Assembly: GCF_003626595.1 (NCBI RefSeq)
Contig: NZ_RBAK01000012.1
Coordinates: forward strand, 62,001 to 126,000
Reading direction: 5' to 3'
Origin: Micromonospora endolithica
GTDB taxonomy: Bacteria > Actinomycetota > Actinomycetes > Mycobacteriales > Micromonosporaceae
DNA: 64,000 nt
Part shown: in pieces, positions 49,194 through 57,827 of the stretch
How positions within the stretch are numbered: position 1 is the stretch's first letter
How the letters are laid out: every line of letters begins with the position of its first letter
Program-made: the position numbers and the translations under genes
The notes under the pieces: generated by a model
Told to the model about the DNA's origin: nothing
Databases searched by the model: none
What the model saw: only the letters and a program-made list of their open reading frames with translations

Positions 49194-50417
49194 TCAGCTC
49201 ACGGTGACGCTGTCCACGTCGAAGAGGAAGCCGGAGCCGCCGGTGAAGACCAAATGCAGCGGCCCGGTTCCGGTGCCCGACAGCGGCGTCGACACGGTCC
49301 GGTAGGTCGTCCAGCCCCCGGTGGCGGGCACCTCGACCGAGCCGAGCAGCGGGCCGGTCGCCGAGCCGGCCCGTACCTCGATGGTGCCGCCGGAGGTGCC
49401 GGCGGCGACCCTCGCGGAGAACCCGGTCCGGCCGGTCGTGGAGACCTGGGCGTAGCCGGCCCAGTCGCCGTCGTGCAGGTAGCCCGCCGTGACGCCGCCC
49501 TGCGCCGCACTGTGGAACGCCAGCTGGACGCCGGAGTGCGACGTGTACGACTCACCCTGCACCGTCTCCACGGCACTGTCACCGCCCCCCGAGGCGGTGA
49601 GGAAGGTACGCAGCTTGTTGGCGTTGCCGGCGTCGTCACCGGCGATCAGGAAGTACATCATTCCGGCGTCGGAGACGTCGCCCTTCTTGTTCATGATGTT
49701 GTTGACCACGTTGTGCACGTAGCGCAGCCGCTGGTCGGAGTTGTTGGCCATCCAGGCCCACTTCTCCTCGCCGCCGCCGGTGCCCAGGCCGCCGTTCTGG
49801 TCCGGGATCCTCTTGTAATTGACCTGCGGGAAGTCGCGGCGGATGTCGGCGAGGTTCCACCGGTTGTCGTCGTCGTCGTGGTTGTTGTTCCAGTCCGAGT
49901 GCGAGATCAGCGTGACGTGCTGACGTGCGGCGCTGTTCGAGCCCTGCAACGCCCGGTACACGACACCCATCGGTCCCGCGCCGACGAGGCAGAGGGTGTT
50001 GGTGACGGTGGAGACGTTGACCGCCGAGCGGAGGTGGGTCACCGCGGCGTTGAGGTTCGTCTGGCTGTTGCGGAAGATGCCGGCCACGTCGTAGCCGAAC
50101 TGCCCCGCGACGCCCTCGGTGGCGGTGACCATGTCCCGCTCCCAGCTCGCGGTGGAGCTGCCCAGGTGCGAGTTGTAGTCCCAGTGCACGAGCCGCGACT
50201 GCTGGCCCTTCTCCGCGAGCAGCGCCAGGGCCATCGCGGACGCGCCGATGTCGTCGCGGTCGTGGTAGTTGCCGTCAGAGCTCCAGGCGATCCGCTCGCA
50301 ACCGAAGTCGAGGGCGGGCGGGGCGGCCTGCGCGGGCTGACCGGTCAGTGCGACGGCGACGCCGAGCGCGAGCGCGCAGGCCGCCGCGATGGGGCCGGGA
50401 CGGGTGATCCGTGACAT
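49194..50417 (-). CDS. Secreted nucleoside-hydrolase-like protein with CBM6
   Basis: 407 aa. Sec signal peptide ending QPAQA; then a domain (~33-270) closely matching the protein at 33992 (FGCERIAWSSDGNYHDRDDI; HVTLISHSDWNNNHDDDDN; HNVVNNIMNKKGDVSDAGMM); then a CBM6-type module (~285-407: VQGESYTSHSGVQLAFHSA; YLHDGDWAGYAQV). The CBM shows the pair acts on polysaccharides or their fragments; catalysis not demonstrated. GAAGGA precedes ATG 50417. In frame upstream lies a lipoprotein-like leader (50418-50642), described separately. Confidence 0.78.
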   Translation of the reverse strand: MSRITRPGPIAAACALALGVAVALTGQPAQAAPPALDFGCERIAWSSDGNYHDRDDIGASAMALALLAEKGQQSRLVHWDYNSHLGSSTASWERDMVTATEGVAGQFGYDVAGIFRNSQTNLNAAVTHLRSAVNVSTVTNTLCLVGAGPMGVVYRALQGSNSAARQHVTLISHSDWNNNHDDDDNRWNLADIRRDFPQVNYKRIPDQNGGLGTGGGEEKWAWMANNSDQRLRYVHNVVNNIMNKKGDVSDAGMMYFLIAGDDAGNANKLRTFLTASGGGDSAVETVQGESYTSHSGVQLAFHSAAQGGVTAGYLHDGDWAGYAQVSTTGRTGFSARVAAGTSGGTIEVRAGSATGPLLGSVEVPATGGWTTYRTVSTPLSGTGTGPLHLVFTGGSGFLFDVDSVTVS

Positions 50418-50642
50418 GGGGATCCTTCCGGTACGAGGGGTGGTCGCCGCCCGACCGGATCCGGGTGCTGTCGGTCCCGGTCGGGCGGCTCGCAGACAGA
50501 CACTCCGCCCCGCGGCTGGAGGTTTCGCCGCCCCCGGCTGCGGCCGCTCGGCCGCCGGTTCGCCGCCGCAGCCGGCCGCGAGTGCGAGCAGGGCAGCGCC
50601 GACCGCCACGGTCAGGGCCGGTCGTCGATGGATGCGGGGCAT
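50418..50642 (-). CDS. Lipoprotein-like leader in frame with the CBM6 protein gene
   Basis: ATG 50642 follows GAGGAG and encodes MPRIHRRPALTVAVGAALLA, then LAAGC with a lipobox Cys and ~50 residues of low-complexity sequence (ARPGPTAPGSGRAATTPR). The frame runs without a stop into the secreted protein gene whose own ATG is at 50417. So either a 482-residue lipid-anchored form exists, or this is the truncated start of another lipoprotein gene fused by a deletion. A ribosome would meet a second good start site inside. Confidence 0.45.
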
Positions 50643-50739
50643 GCGGCTCTCCTCGGGTCTCGGGTGCGGGCCCACGCCCGCGCGACCGGGTCAGCAGAGA
50701 CGACCAACCTCCGGTGCCGCTCCGACGGGCCTGGGAGCC

Positions 50740-50775
50740 ACCTCGGAGTACCGGGCTGTGAGGTAACTCCGAGGT
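50740..50775. promoter_or_regulatory. Inverted CTCCGAGGT motif before efflux adaptor
   Basis: ACCTCGGAGT (50740-50749) and ACTCCGAGGT (50766-50775), a perfect 10-bp inverted repeat 16 bp apart. The CTCCGAGGTT core also appears before the response regulator (52217) and the second adaptor (54624). Likely response regulator sites. Confidence 0.6.
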
Positions 50776-50818
50776 TCGGCCGAGCCCACGGTCAGGAAGT
50801 GGGTCGACGATCGCTGCC

Positions 50819-52180
50819 ATGGGCATCCACCTGCACGTGTGGCGGGCGGTACGGCGCCGGCCGGTACCCGCCGGCGCCGCCACCGCCACACTGGTCGCGG
50901 TCGCCGTCGCAGCGGGGGCGGCGGCGTTCTCCGACGGCGCCGACCGGACCGGAGCGCCGGCGGCCACCGTACGGGTGGACCGGGGTGAGGTGACCTCGGC
51001 GGTCGCCGCGACCGGCTCGGTACGGCCCGCGGCGAGCCGTGGACTGGCGTTCACCGCGGTCGGCACCGTGACCGAGGTCCGGGTCCGCCCGGGGGTCGAC
51101 GTCACCGTCGGGCAGGTGCTCGCGGTGCTCGACGACGCCGAGGCCCACGCCGAGGTGACGCGTGCGGAGCAGGCGCTGGCCGACGCGCGGGCCGTGCTCG
51201 ACGACCTCGAGGGCGAGCCGGACCCGGACACCCTCGCGTGTGACACGTCGCCCGTTTCGGCCACCCGGGGGGACGGCGCGGGAGGTGCCGCCGGCGGCAC
51301 GGCGGGCGACACCGTGCGGTCGACGCCATCGGGCGACACGGGATCACCCACACCGGGAGCCGACCCCGACCAGCCGTCGCCGTCGGCCACCCCGTCGGTC
51401 ACCCGGTCGGCCACCCCGACTCCGACGGGTTCGTCGGACTCTCCCGTCAAGCCCTCGGCGAGCGGTACCGGGAAGGGGCCGGCGGCTACCGTGACGGCCC
51501 CGACGCCGGCAGACCCACGAGGTTGCCCGACGGAGCCGGGTGGTTCGGGGCCGGGCGGGAACGCCGCCGGCGCCGACCCGCTGCTGCGGGCGCACCAGCA
51601 GGTTACCGCCGCGCAGCTGGCCCTGGCCGAGGCGGCGGACCGGCTCGCCGGTACGACCATCACCGCGCCGGTCGCCGGCCGGGTGCTGTCGGTGGCCGGG
51701 CCGGTGGGAACCCGGGTGTCCGCCGGTGCGCGCTTCATCGAACTGGCGGTCGTCGACGGGATGCAGGTCACGGCGACCTTCCCCGAAGCCGACGCCGGGC
51801 AGATCGCGGTGGGGCAGACCGCCACGGTGACCCCGGCCGGACGGCCGGACACCGAACTGGACGCCGAGGTGGTCCAGGTAGACCCGGTGGGCACCAGCGA
51901 CGGTCAGGTGGTCCGGTTCGGGGTCCGGCTCGCGCTGGGCGACGCCCCGGACGATCTGCTCATCGGGCAGAGCGCCGCCGTGCGGATCCGGATCGCCACC
52001 GTCGCGGACGTGCTGCGGCTCCCGGCGGGGGCGGTCGAGGTACGACGCGACGGCGCGGGCACCGTACTGGTCGCCGGGGCGGCCGAACCGCGCCCGGTTG
52101 TCGTCGGCCTACGGGGGGACCAGTTCGTGGAGATCAGGTCCGGCCTCGCCGAGGGTGACCTGCTGCTCGCCGCCGGATGA
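50819..52180 (+). CDS. RND/ABC efflux periplasmic adaptor-type protein with long insertion
   Basis: 453 aa membrane-fusion (HlyD/MacA-like) subunit. N-terminal membrane anchor (~18-40), a lipoyl half (GLAFTAVGTVTEVRVRPGVD), the first coiled-coil helix (HAEVTRAEQALADARAVLDD), then a ~100-residue Ser/Thr/Pro/Gly-rich insertion, the second helix (VTAAQLALAEAADRLAGTTI), second lipoyl half (APVAGRVLSVAGPVGTRVSA) and beta-barrel/C-terminal domains (VVGLRGDQFVEIRSGL). In Gram-positives it couples an ABC exporter to the cell surface. A response regulator gene follows after 67 bp. Confidence 0.85.
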   Translation: MGIHLHVWRAVRRRPVPAGAATATLVAVAVAAGAAAFSDGADRTGAPAATVRVDRGEVTSAVAATGSVRPAASRGLAFTAVGTVTEVRVRPGVDVTVGQVLAVLDDAEAHAEVTRAEQALADARAVLDDLEGEPDPDTLACDTSPVSATRGDGAGGAAGGTAGDTVRSTPSGDTGSPTPGADPDQPSPSATPSVTRSATPTPTGSSDSPVKPSASGTGKGPAATVTAPTPADPRGCPTEPGGSGPGGNAAGADPLLRAHQQVTAAQLALAEAADRLAGTTITAPVAGRVLSVAGPVGTRVSAGARFIELAVVDGMQVTATFPEADAGQIAVGQTATVTPAGRPDTELDAEVVQVDPVGTSDGQVVRFGVRLALGDAPDDLLIGQSAAVRIRIATVADVLRLPAGAVEVRRDGAGTVLVAGAAEPRPVVVGLRGDQFVEIRSGLAEGDLLLAAG

Positions 52181-52216
52181 TCTCGAACAGCTCCGGGACA
52201 GGTCGCTCCCAGCTCG

Positions 52217-52226
52217 CTCCGAGGTT
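52217..52226 (+). promoter_or_regulatory. CTCCGAGGTT motif before response regulator gene
   Basis: CTCCGAGGTT preceded by CTCCCAGCTCG (52206 onward), giving a direct-repeat look typical of OmpR-family sites. Same pattern at 54614-54633. Confidence 0.55.
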
Positions 52227-52247
52227 TCCCGGATAGACCTGGCAATC

Positions 52248-52958
52248 GTGTCTGATCGCCGTACCCGTGTCCTCGTCGTCGACGACGAGGAGAACATCCG
52301 TGCCCTGCTGTCGGCGACGCTGCGGCTGGTCGAGTTCGACGTCCGGGTGGCCGGCGGCGGCCATGAGGCGTTGGCCCTGGCCGAGGAGTTCGAGCCGGAC
52401 CTGGTCGTGCTCGACGTGATGCTGCCCGACCTCGACGGCTTCCAGGTCGCCCGGCGGCTGCGCGGCACGGGGGCCGGGGTGCCGGTGCTGTTCCTCACCG
52501 CGCGGGGCACGGTGCAGGACCGCATCTCCGGGTTGACCGTCGGGGCGGACGACTACGTGACCAAGCCGTTCAGCCTGGAGGAGGTGGTGCTGCGGATCCG
52601 GGCGATCCTGCGCCGCAGCCGCGCCGACGACGCGCCGGCGCCGGACGGCGTGCTGCGCTACGCCGACCTCGAACTGGACGAGGACGCCCACGAGGTCCGC
52701 CGTGGCGGCCGGGTCGTCGAGCTGTCGCCGACCGAGTTCAACCTGCTGCGGTACCTGATGGTCAACGCCGGCCGGGTGGTCAGCAAGGCCCAGATCCTCG
52801 ACCGGGTGTGGAACTACGACTTCGGCGGCGACGGACGGATCGTCGAGTCGTACATCTACTACCTGCGCAAGAAGATCGACGTGCAGGCACCACCACTGGT
52901 CCACACCGTGCGGGGTGTCGGCTACACGCTGCGGGTGCCCCGCACCGGGGGTGGGTGA
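52248..52958 (+). CDS. OmpR/PhoB-family response regulator
   Basis: 236 aa. Receiver domain (~5-120): acidic pair in VLVVDDEENIRALL, phospho-acceptor Asp in LVVLDVMLPDLDGF, Thr in VLFLTARG and Lys in DYVTKPFSLEEVV. C-terminal winged helix (~140-235: VELSPTEFNLLRYLMVNAGR; SKAQILDRVWNYDFGGDGR; YIYYLRKKID). GTG 52248 is chosen where the family begins. Its TGA overlaps the kinase GTG (GTGA). The downstream kinase is its partner, and it likely controls the efflux genes on both sides. Confidence 0.95.
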   Translation: MSDRRTRVLVVDDEENIRALLSATLRLVEFDVRVAGGGHEALALAEEFEPDLVVLDVMLPDLDGFQVARRLRGTGAGVPVLFLTARGTVQDRISGLTVGADDYVTKPFSLEEVVLRIRAILRRSRADDAPAPDGVLRYADLELDEDAHEVRRGGRVVELSPTEFNLLRYLMVNAGRVVSKAQILDRVWNYDFGGDGRIVESYIYYLRKKIDVQAPPLVHTVRGVGYTLRVPRTGGG

Positions 52959-54532
52959 CGGTGGCACACCGTCGCGCCGTCCGCGTGCGGCGACCGCGCC
53001 GCTGGGGGCGGTGGACGCTGCGGGCCCGGCTCGTCGTGGTCGTGGCGGCGCTGACCGCGCTGGCGCTGGTGGTGGCGAACACGGCCGGGCTGGTGCTGCT
53101 GCGTCGGACCCTCACCGACCGGATCGACGAGCAGCTCACCGCGGTCAGCCGACCGTTCACCCGGGACACCGTCCCGACCTACGACCCGCGCGAGCGCACC
53201 CGCGTGCTGCCGCGCGCCCGGCTCGGCCCGGAGCAGGTGGTGCTGCTGTACGGCCCGGACGGCGGCCTGCAGGACGTCCGGCGCTCCGACGAGTCGGCCG
53301 CGGTGCCGGTGGTCGAGCCGTACGACAGGCTGGTCACTCGTGCCACCGACAACCGCCCGTACACCGTCGAGGCCGACGACGGCACAGCCGGCTGGCGGGT
53401 CCTGGTGGTCGAGCGCGGCGACGACCGGGGCATCGCGGTGCTGGCGGTGTCGCTGCGCGAGGTGGAGGAGACCACCGACCTGCTGCTGCTGATCGACGCG
53501 GTCGTGATCGTGGTCGTCCTGATGCTGCTGGCGTCGCTCGCCGCGGTGGTGGTCCGGCTCGGCCTTCGGCCGCTGACCCGGATGGAGCGGACCACGGCGC
53601 AGATCACCGGGGGCAACCTGTCCCGCCGGGTGCCCGACGCCGATCCGCACACCGAGCCGGGCCGGCTCGGTGGGGCGCTCAACCTGATGCTGGACCGGAT
53701 CTCCACCGAGGTCGCCGCCCGCCGCGAGTCGGAGCGCCGGCTGCGGCAGTTCATCGCCGACGCCTCACACGAGCTGCGCACGCCGCTGACCTCCATCCGC
53801 GGGTTCGCCGAGCTCTACCGCCGCGGCGGAACGCCACCCGGTCCGGACCTGGACGAGACGATGGCCCGGATAGAGGCCGAAGCCGCCCGGATGGGCCTGC
53901 TCGTCGAGGACCTCCTGCTGCTCGCCCAGCTCGACCACGAACGCCCCCTGCGACGCCAACCGGTCGACCTGCTGGCCGTCGCCGCCGACAGCGTCCGCGA
54001 CGCGCACGCCCGCGCACCCCGGCGCCGGATCCGCCTGGCCGCCCTCGACGAAACCGACGGGTTCGAACCGGTGATGGTCACCGGCGACGAGCACCGGCTG
54101 CGCCAGGTGGCCGCCAACCTGCTCAACAACGCCCTGCAGCACACGCCACCGCAGGCCCGCGTGACGGTCCGTGCCGGGCGGCTGCGCCGTACACCCGCCG
54201 GGCCGTCGCCCGTCACGGCCGTGGGAGACCCGCTGCCCGCGGCGACGCCGGTCGCGGTGCTGGAGGTGACCGACGACGGGCCGGGCCTCGCCGCCGACCA
54301 GGCCGTACGGGTCTTCGAGCGGCTCTACCGCGCCGATCCGAGCCGGACCCGCGGCAGCGGCGGGTCCGGCCTCGGCCTGTCCATCGTGGCGGCCCTCGTG
54401 CGGGGGCACCAGGGCCGGGTCGAACTGCTCACCGCCCCCGGCCGGGGGGCCACCTTCCGGGTCCTGCTGCCCTCGGTGCCCGACGCCGACCGCGACGACC
54501 TGGCCGACCTGCTGCGCACCATGCGCAGCTGA
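52955..54532 (+). CDS. Sensor histidine kinase
   Basis: 525 aa. First membrane helix ~25-46, extracytoplasmic sensor loop ~47-175, second helix ~180-202, HAMP (~203-255), HisKA with phospho-acceptor FIADASHELRTPLTSIRG, then ATPase motifs N-box ANLLNNALQH, G1 DDGPGL and G2 GSGGSGLGLS. GTG 52955 overlaps the response regulator stop. Autophosphorylates on His and passes phosphate to the regulator in response to an unknown envelope or drug signal. Confidence 0.95.
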   Translation: MTVAHRRAVRVRRPRRWGRWTLRARLVVVVAALTALALVVANTAGLVLLRRTLTDRIDEQLTAVSRPFTRDTVPTYDPRERTRVLPRARLGPEQVVLLYGPDGGLQDVRRSDESAAVPVVEPYDRLVTRATDNRPYTVEADDGTAGWRVLVVERGDDRGIAVLAVSLREVEETTDLLLLIDAVVIVVVLMLLASLAAVVVRLGLRPLTRMERTTAQITGGNLSRRVPDADPHTEPGRLGGALNLMLDRISTEVAARRESERRLRQFIADASHELRTPLTSIRGFAELYRRGGTPPGPDLDETMARIEAEAARMGLLVEDLLLLAQLDHERPLRRQPVDLLAVAADSVRDAHARAPRRRIRLAALDETDGFEPVMVTGDEHRLRQVAANLLNNALQHTPPQARVTVRAGRLRRTPAGPSPVTAVGDPLPAATPVAVLEVTDDGPGLAADQAVRVFERLYRADPSRTRGSGGSGLGLSIVAALVRGHQGRVELLTAPGRGATFRVLLPSVPDADRDDLADLLRTMRS

Positions 54533-54623
54533 CCCACCGGCGGCTGTCCGGAAACGTCCAGCGGACCCGGAGCCCTGCTCCGAACCGTCGGTCTCGTCTG
54601 ACCGCCGCCCGACTCCCAGCCGG

Positions 54624-54633
54624 CTCCGAGGTT
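54624..54633 (+). promoter_or_regulatory. CTCCGAGGTT motif before second adaptor gene
   Basis: CTCCGAGGTT preceded by CTCCCAGC (54613-54620), 43 bp before the adaptor ATG; a further CTCCGAG follows at 54646. Third copy of the proposed regulator site. Confidence 0.55.
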
Positions 54634-54675
54634 GCGCCGGGTCCGCTCCGAGCCGCCACCTCCAGGCTGTCGGGC

Positions 54676-55845
54676 ATGCGTGTGCGACGACTCATCCCTG
54701 CCCGCGGCCCGTCCCTGCTCGTCAACACCGGCCTCGCTGTGGCGGTGCTGCTCGCCGGCGGCTGGGCGTACACCGCGTTCACCGCCCCGGAGACGGCGAG
54801 CGCCGGCGAGGCCCGGACGGTGCCGGTGAGCCGGGCGACGGTGACGTCGGCGGTCTCGGTACCCGGATCGGTGCGCAGCGCGGCGACCGCGAGCGCGACC
54901 TTCGCCACCGCCGGGACGATCACGGAGATCACCGTCGCCGTCGGCGACTCGGTGAAGAAGGGCCAGGTGCTGGCCCGGGTCGACGCCTCGGCCGCGAAGC
55001 GGGAACTCGCGGCGGCCGAGGCCGACCTGGACGCGGCGCAGGATGCGGCGGACCGGGCGGCCGGAGCAGACGACTCGACCACCCAGTCGGAGGCAGCGGT
55101 GACCCAGGCGGAACTGAAGGTCGCCGCAGCGCGGGAGAAGGTCGACGGCGCCACCCTGACCGCGCCGATCGCGGGCACCGTGGTGGCCGTCAACGGCAGC
55201 GTCGGGGACCCCGGCACCTCGGCAGGCGGTGCGGCCACCGGCGGCGCGACCGGAGGCGGCGCCTCCGGGGCCGGGAGCACGACATCCGCTTCGGGGGACG
55301 GCGGACTCGTGCAGATCGCCGACCTGGCCCGGCTGGAGGTCACCGCCGCGGTTCCCGAGGCCGACGCGACCCGGCTCAAGGCCGGCATGCCCGCCACGGT
55401 CAGCTGGAACGCGCTGCCCGGCGCCACCGCCGAGGCGACGCTCGCCGCGATCGACCCGAACGCCACCACCGCCAACGACGTGGTGACCTACGGCGTCACC
55501 CTGAGCCTGAAGGACCGTCCCGACGCCGCCCGGCCCGGCCAGAGCGTGCAGGTCACCGTCACCCTCGACACGTCCGAGAACGTCGTCGCGGTGTCTGCTC
55601 TCGCGGTCACCAGCGCCGGCAACCGGCACACCGTGACCGTGCTGGACAACGGCACCCCGGTCGTCCGCCCGGTCGAGGTGGGCCTGCGGGGTGACCAACT
55701 CGTCGAGATCACCTCCGGCCTGACCGAAGGCGACCGGGTCGTGCTGCCCAGCACCGGCGGCGCCGACCCGAGCACCGGTGGCGGCGGGCGCGGTGGGCCG
55801 GCGGGCGGCGGCCTGACCGGTGGCGGCGGGCGGGGCAACCGGTGA
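54676..55845 (+). CDS. Efflux periplasmic adaptor (MacA/HlyD-like)
   Basis: 389 aa. N-terminal membrane anchor (~12-35), lipoyl half ITVAVGDSVKKGQVLARVDA, a coiled-coil hairpin (KRELAAAEADLDAAQDAADR, VTQAELKVAAAREKVDGATL), second lipoyl half APIAGTVVAVNGSVGDPGTS, and beta-barrel and C-terminal parts (VVRPVEVGLRGDQLVEITSG). A Gly-rich insertion (AGGAATGGATGGGASGAGST) lies within the lipoyl region and the C-terminus is Gly-rich. Overlaps by 4 bp with the ATPase gene, so a single transport unit: adaptor, ATPase, permease. Confidence 0.9.
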   Translation: MRVRRLIPARGPSLLVNTGLAVAVLLAGGWAYTAFTAPETASAGEARTVPVSRATVTSAVSVPGSVRSAATASATFATAGTITEITVAVGDSVKKGQVLARVDASAAKRELAAAEADLDAAQDAADRAAGADDSTTQSEAAVTQAELKVAAAREKVDGATLTAPIAGTVVAVNGSVGDPGTSAGGAATGGATGGGASGAGSTTSASGDGGLVQIADLARLEVTAAVPEADATRLKAGMPATVSWNALPGATAEATLAAIDPNATTANDVVTYGVTLSLKDRPDAARPGQSVQVTVTLDTSENVVAVSALAVTSAGNRHTVTVLDNGTPVVRPVEVGLRGDQLVEITSGLTEGDRVVLPSTGGADPSTGGGGRGGPAGGGLTGGGGRGNR

Positions 55846-56585
55846 CCCTCTACCTGGTCGACGGCGCTCACCGCGCCACCGAGGCTCCGGACCGCCCGGT
55901 GCTCGACATCCGTGGCCTGACCAAGGTGTACGGGCAGGGCGAGGCGACCGTGCACGCGCTGCGCGGCGTGTCGCTGAGCATCGCGGCCGGCGACTACGTG
56001 GCCATCATGGGTTCCTCCGGATCCGGCAAGTCGACGCTGATGAACATCCTCGGCTGCCTCGACGTGCCCAGCGCCGGCACCTACCGGCTGGACGGGGTCG
56101 ACGTCAGCCGACTCGACGACGCCCGGCTGGCCCTGGTCCGCAACCGGCGCATCGGATTCGTCTTCCAGTCGTTCAACCTCATTCCCCGCACCTCGGCGGT
56201 GGCCAACGTCGAGCTGCCCCTGGCGTACGCCGGCGTCAAGCCGGCCGAGCGACGCCGGCGAGCCCTCGCGGCCCTGGACATGGTAGGTCTCGCCGGCCGG
56301 GCCGACCATGAGCCGAACCAGCTCTCCGGCGGGCAGCAGCAACGTGTCGCCGTCGCTCGCGCCCTGGTCACCGAGCCCGCGCTGATCCTCGCCGACGAAC
56401 CCACCGGCAACCTGGACAGCCGCTCCACCGAGGAGGTGCTGGCCATCCTCGACCAGCTGCACGCCGCCGGCCGGACCATCGTCATGATCACCCACGAGAC
56501 CGACGTTGCCGCCCGCGCCCGCCGGCTGGTCACCCTCTTCGACGGTCGGATCACCACCGACGTACGACAGGGCGGTGCCCGGTGA
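55842..56585 (+). CDS. ABC transporter ATPase (MacB/LolD type)
   Basis: 247 aa. Walker A GSSGSGKST, signature LSGGQQQR, Walker B LILADEPTGNLD, and His switch ITHETD. The spacing and ALVRNRRIGFVFQSFNLIP (Q-loop) are of the MacB/LolD/FtsE subfamily, in which the ATPase drives mechanotransmission through FtsX-type permeases. GTG start overlaps the adaptor stop (4 bp); the permease gene overlaps its stop, so all three are coupled. Confidence 0.96.
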   Translation: MTLYLVDGAHRATEAPDRPVLDIRGLTKVYGQGEATVHALRGVSLSIAAGDYVAIMGSSGSGKSTLMNILGCLDVPSAGTYRLDGVDVSRLDDARLALVRNRRIGFVFQSFNLIPRTSAVANVELPLAYAGVKPAERRRRALAALDMVGLAGRADHEPNQLSGGQQQRVAVARALVTEPALILADEPTGNLDSRSTEEVLAILDQLHAAGRTIVMITHETDVAARARRLVTLFDGRITTDVRQGGAR

Positions 56586-57817
56586 GCCTGCTGGAGATCC
56601 TCCGCTTCGCCGGCCGGGGCGTCACCACCAACAAGCTGCGCTCGGCGCTGACCATGCTCGGCATCCTCATCGGCGTCGCCGCGGTCATCCTGCTGGTCGC
56701 CGTCGGCAACGGCTCCGCGCAGGCGGTCAACCGCAGCATCGAGGCGCTGGGCACCAACACCATCACCGTGTCCAGCACCGCCCGCGGCGCAACGACGCCG
56801 TCGGCACTCACGGTCGACATCGCGCAGTCCTTGCGCGATTCGGCACTCGCCCCCGACGTGCGGGCGGTCTCACCGGTGGTCAGCACCGCCCCGACGATGA
56901 CCCACGCCGGGACCGAGCACCCGGTGGCGCAGTTCCTCGGCACCTACCCGACCTACTTCGGCTCGTCGAACAGCCCGCTCGCCGCCGGCGCCGCCTTCAC
57001 CGACCAGGACGTGGCCCAGAGTCGGCGGGTGGTCGTGCTCGGGCGTACCGTCGCCACCGAACTGTTCGCCGACACCGACCCGGTCGGCCAGCAGGTCACC
57101 GTCGGCGGCGCCCTGTTCACCGTCGTCGGAGTCCTCGCCGAGAAGAGTTCGGCGTCCGGCTTCTCCGACCCGGACGACCTCGCCGTCGCCCCGCTCACCG
57201 CCGTGCAGCAGGCCCTCACCGGGTACGGCCCGGTGAACTCCATCCTCGTCGAGGCCACCGGCCCGGACCGGGTGGACGCCGCCCAGCAACAGGTCACCCA
57301 GATCCTCAACCAACGCCTCAGGCTGCCGGCCGGCACCACCGCGACCGGCCGCGGTGGCGGCGGCGGCGCGGGCGCCGCGCCGTACCGGATCCAGAACGCC
57401 GCGCAACTCCTCGCCACCCGCACCGAAACCGCGCAGACCTTCACCGTCCTGCTCGGCACCGTCGCCGGCATCAGCCTGCTGGTCGGCGGCATCGGCATCA
57501 CCAACATCATGCTGGTGACCGTCACCGAGCGAACCCGGGAAATCGGCATCCGCAAGGCACTCGGCGCACCGCGGCGCACGATCCTCACCCAGTTCCTCGC
57601 CGAAGCGACCATGCTCAGCGTCCTCGGCGGTGGCCTCGGCGTGGCCGCCGCGCTCATCGGCAGTCGCTTCACCATCGTCGGCGTGCAGCCGGTGATCGTG
57701 CCCAGCTCCGTCGCACTGGCTCTGGGCGTCTCCGTCGCGATCGGGCTGTTCTTCGGCAGTGTCCCCGCCAGCCGCGCCGCCGGCCTGCGCCCCATCGACG
57801 CACTCCGCTACGAATGA
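56582..57817 (+). CDS. ABC transporter permease (MacB/FtsX type)
   Basis: 411 aa. N-terminal membrane helix ALTMLGILIGVAAVILLVAV, a large extracytoplasmic MacB periplasmic-core domain (~45-285), then three helices at the C-terminus (TVLLGTVAGISLLVGGIGIT; MLSVLGGGLGVAAALIG; ALALGVSVAIGLFFGSV) with the conserved EIGIRKALGA loop. Together with the adaptor and ATPase it would extrude a macrolide, peptide or siderophore; substrate unknown. GTG start overlaps the ATPase stop. Confidence 0.95.
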   Translation: MSLLEILRFAGRGVTTNKLRSALTMLGILIGVAAVILLVAVGNGSAQAVNRSIEALGTNTITVSSTARGATTPSALTVDIAQSLRDSALAPDVRAVSPVVSTAPTMTHAGTEHPVAQFLGTYPTYFGSSNSPLAAGAAFTDQDVAQSRRVVVLGRTVATELFADTDPVGQQVTVGGALFTVVGVLAEKSSASGFSDPDDLAVAPLTAVQQALTGYGPVNSILVEATGPDRVDAAQQQVTQILNQRLRLPAGTTATGRGGGGGAGAAPYRIQNAAQLLATRTETAQTFTVLLGTVAGISLLVGGIGITNIMLVTVTERTREIGIRKALGAPRRTILTQFLAEATMLSVLGGGLGVAAALIGSRFTIVGVQPVIVPSSVALALGVSVAIGLFFGSVPASRAAGLRPIDALRYE

Positions 57818-57827
57818 CAGGTGAAGC

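Noticed and set aside
52915..54675. Long frame upstream of the second adaptor, spanning the kinase gene
   Set aside because: Only the part from ATG 54676 is adaptor-like; the first 587 codons overlap the kinase in another frame and are low-complexity.
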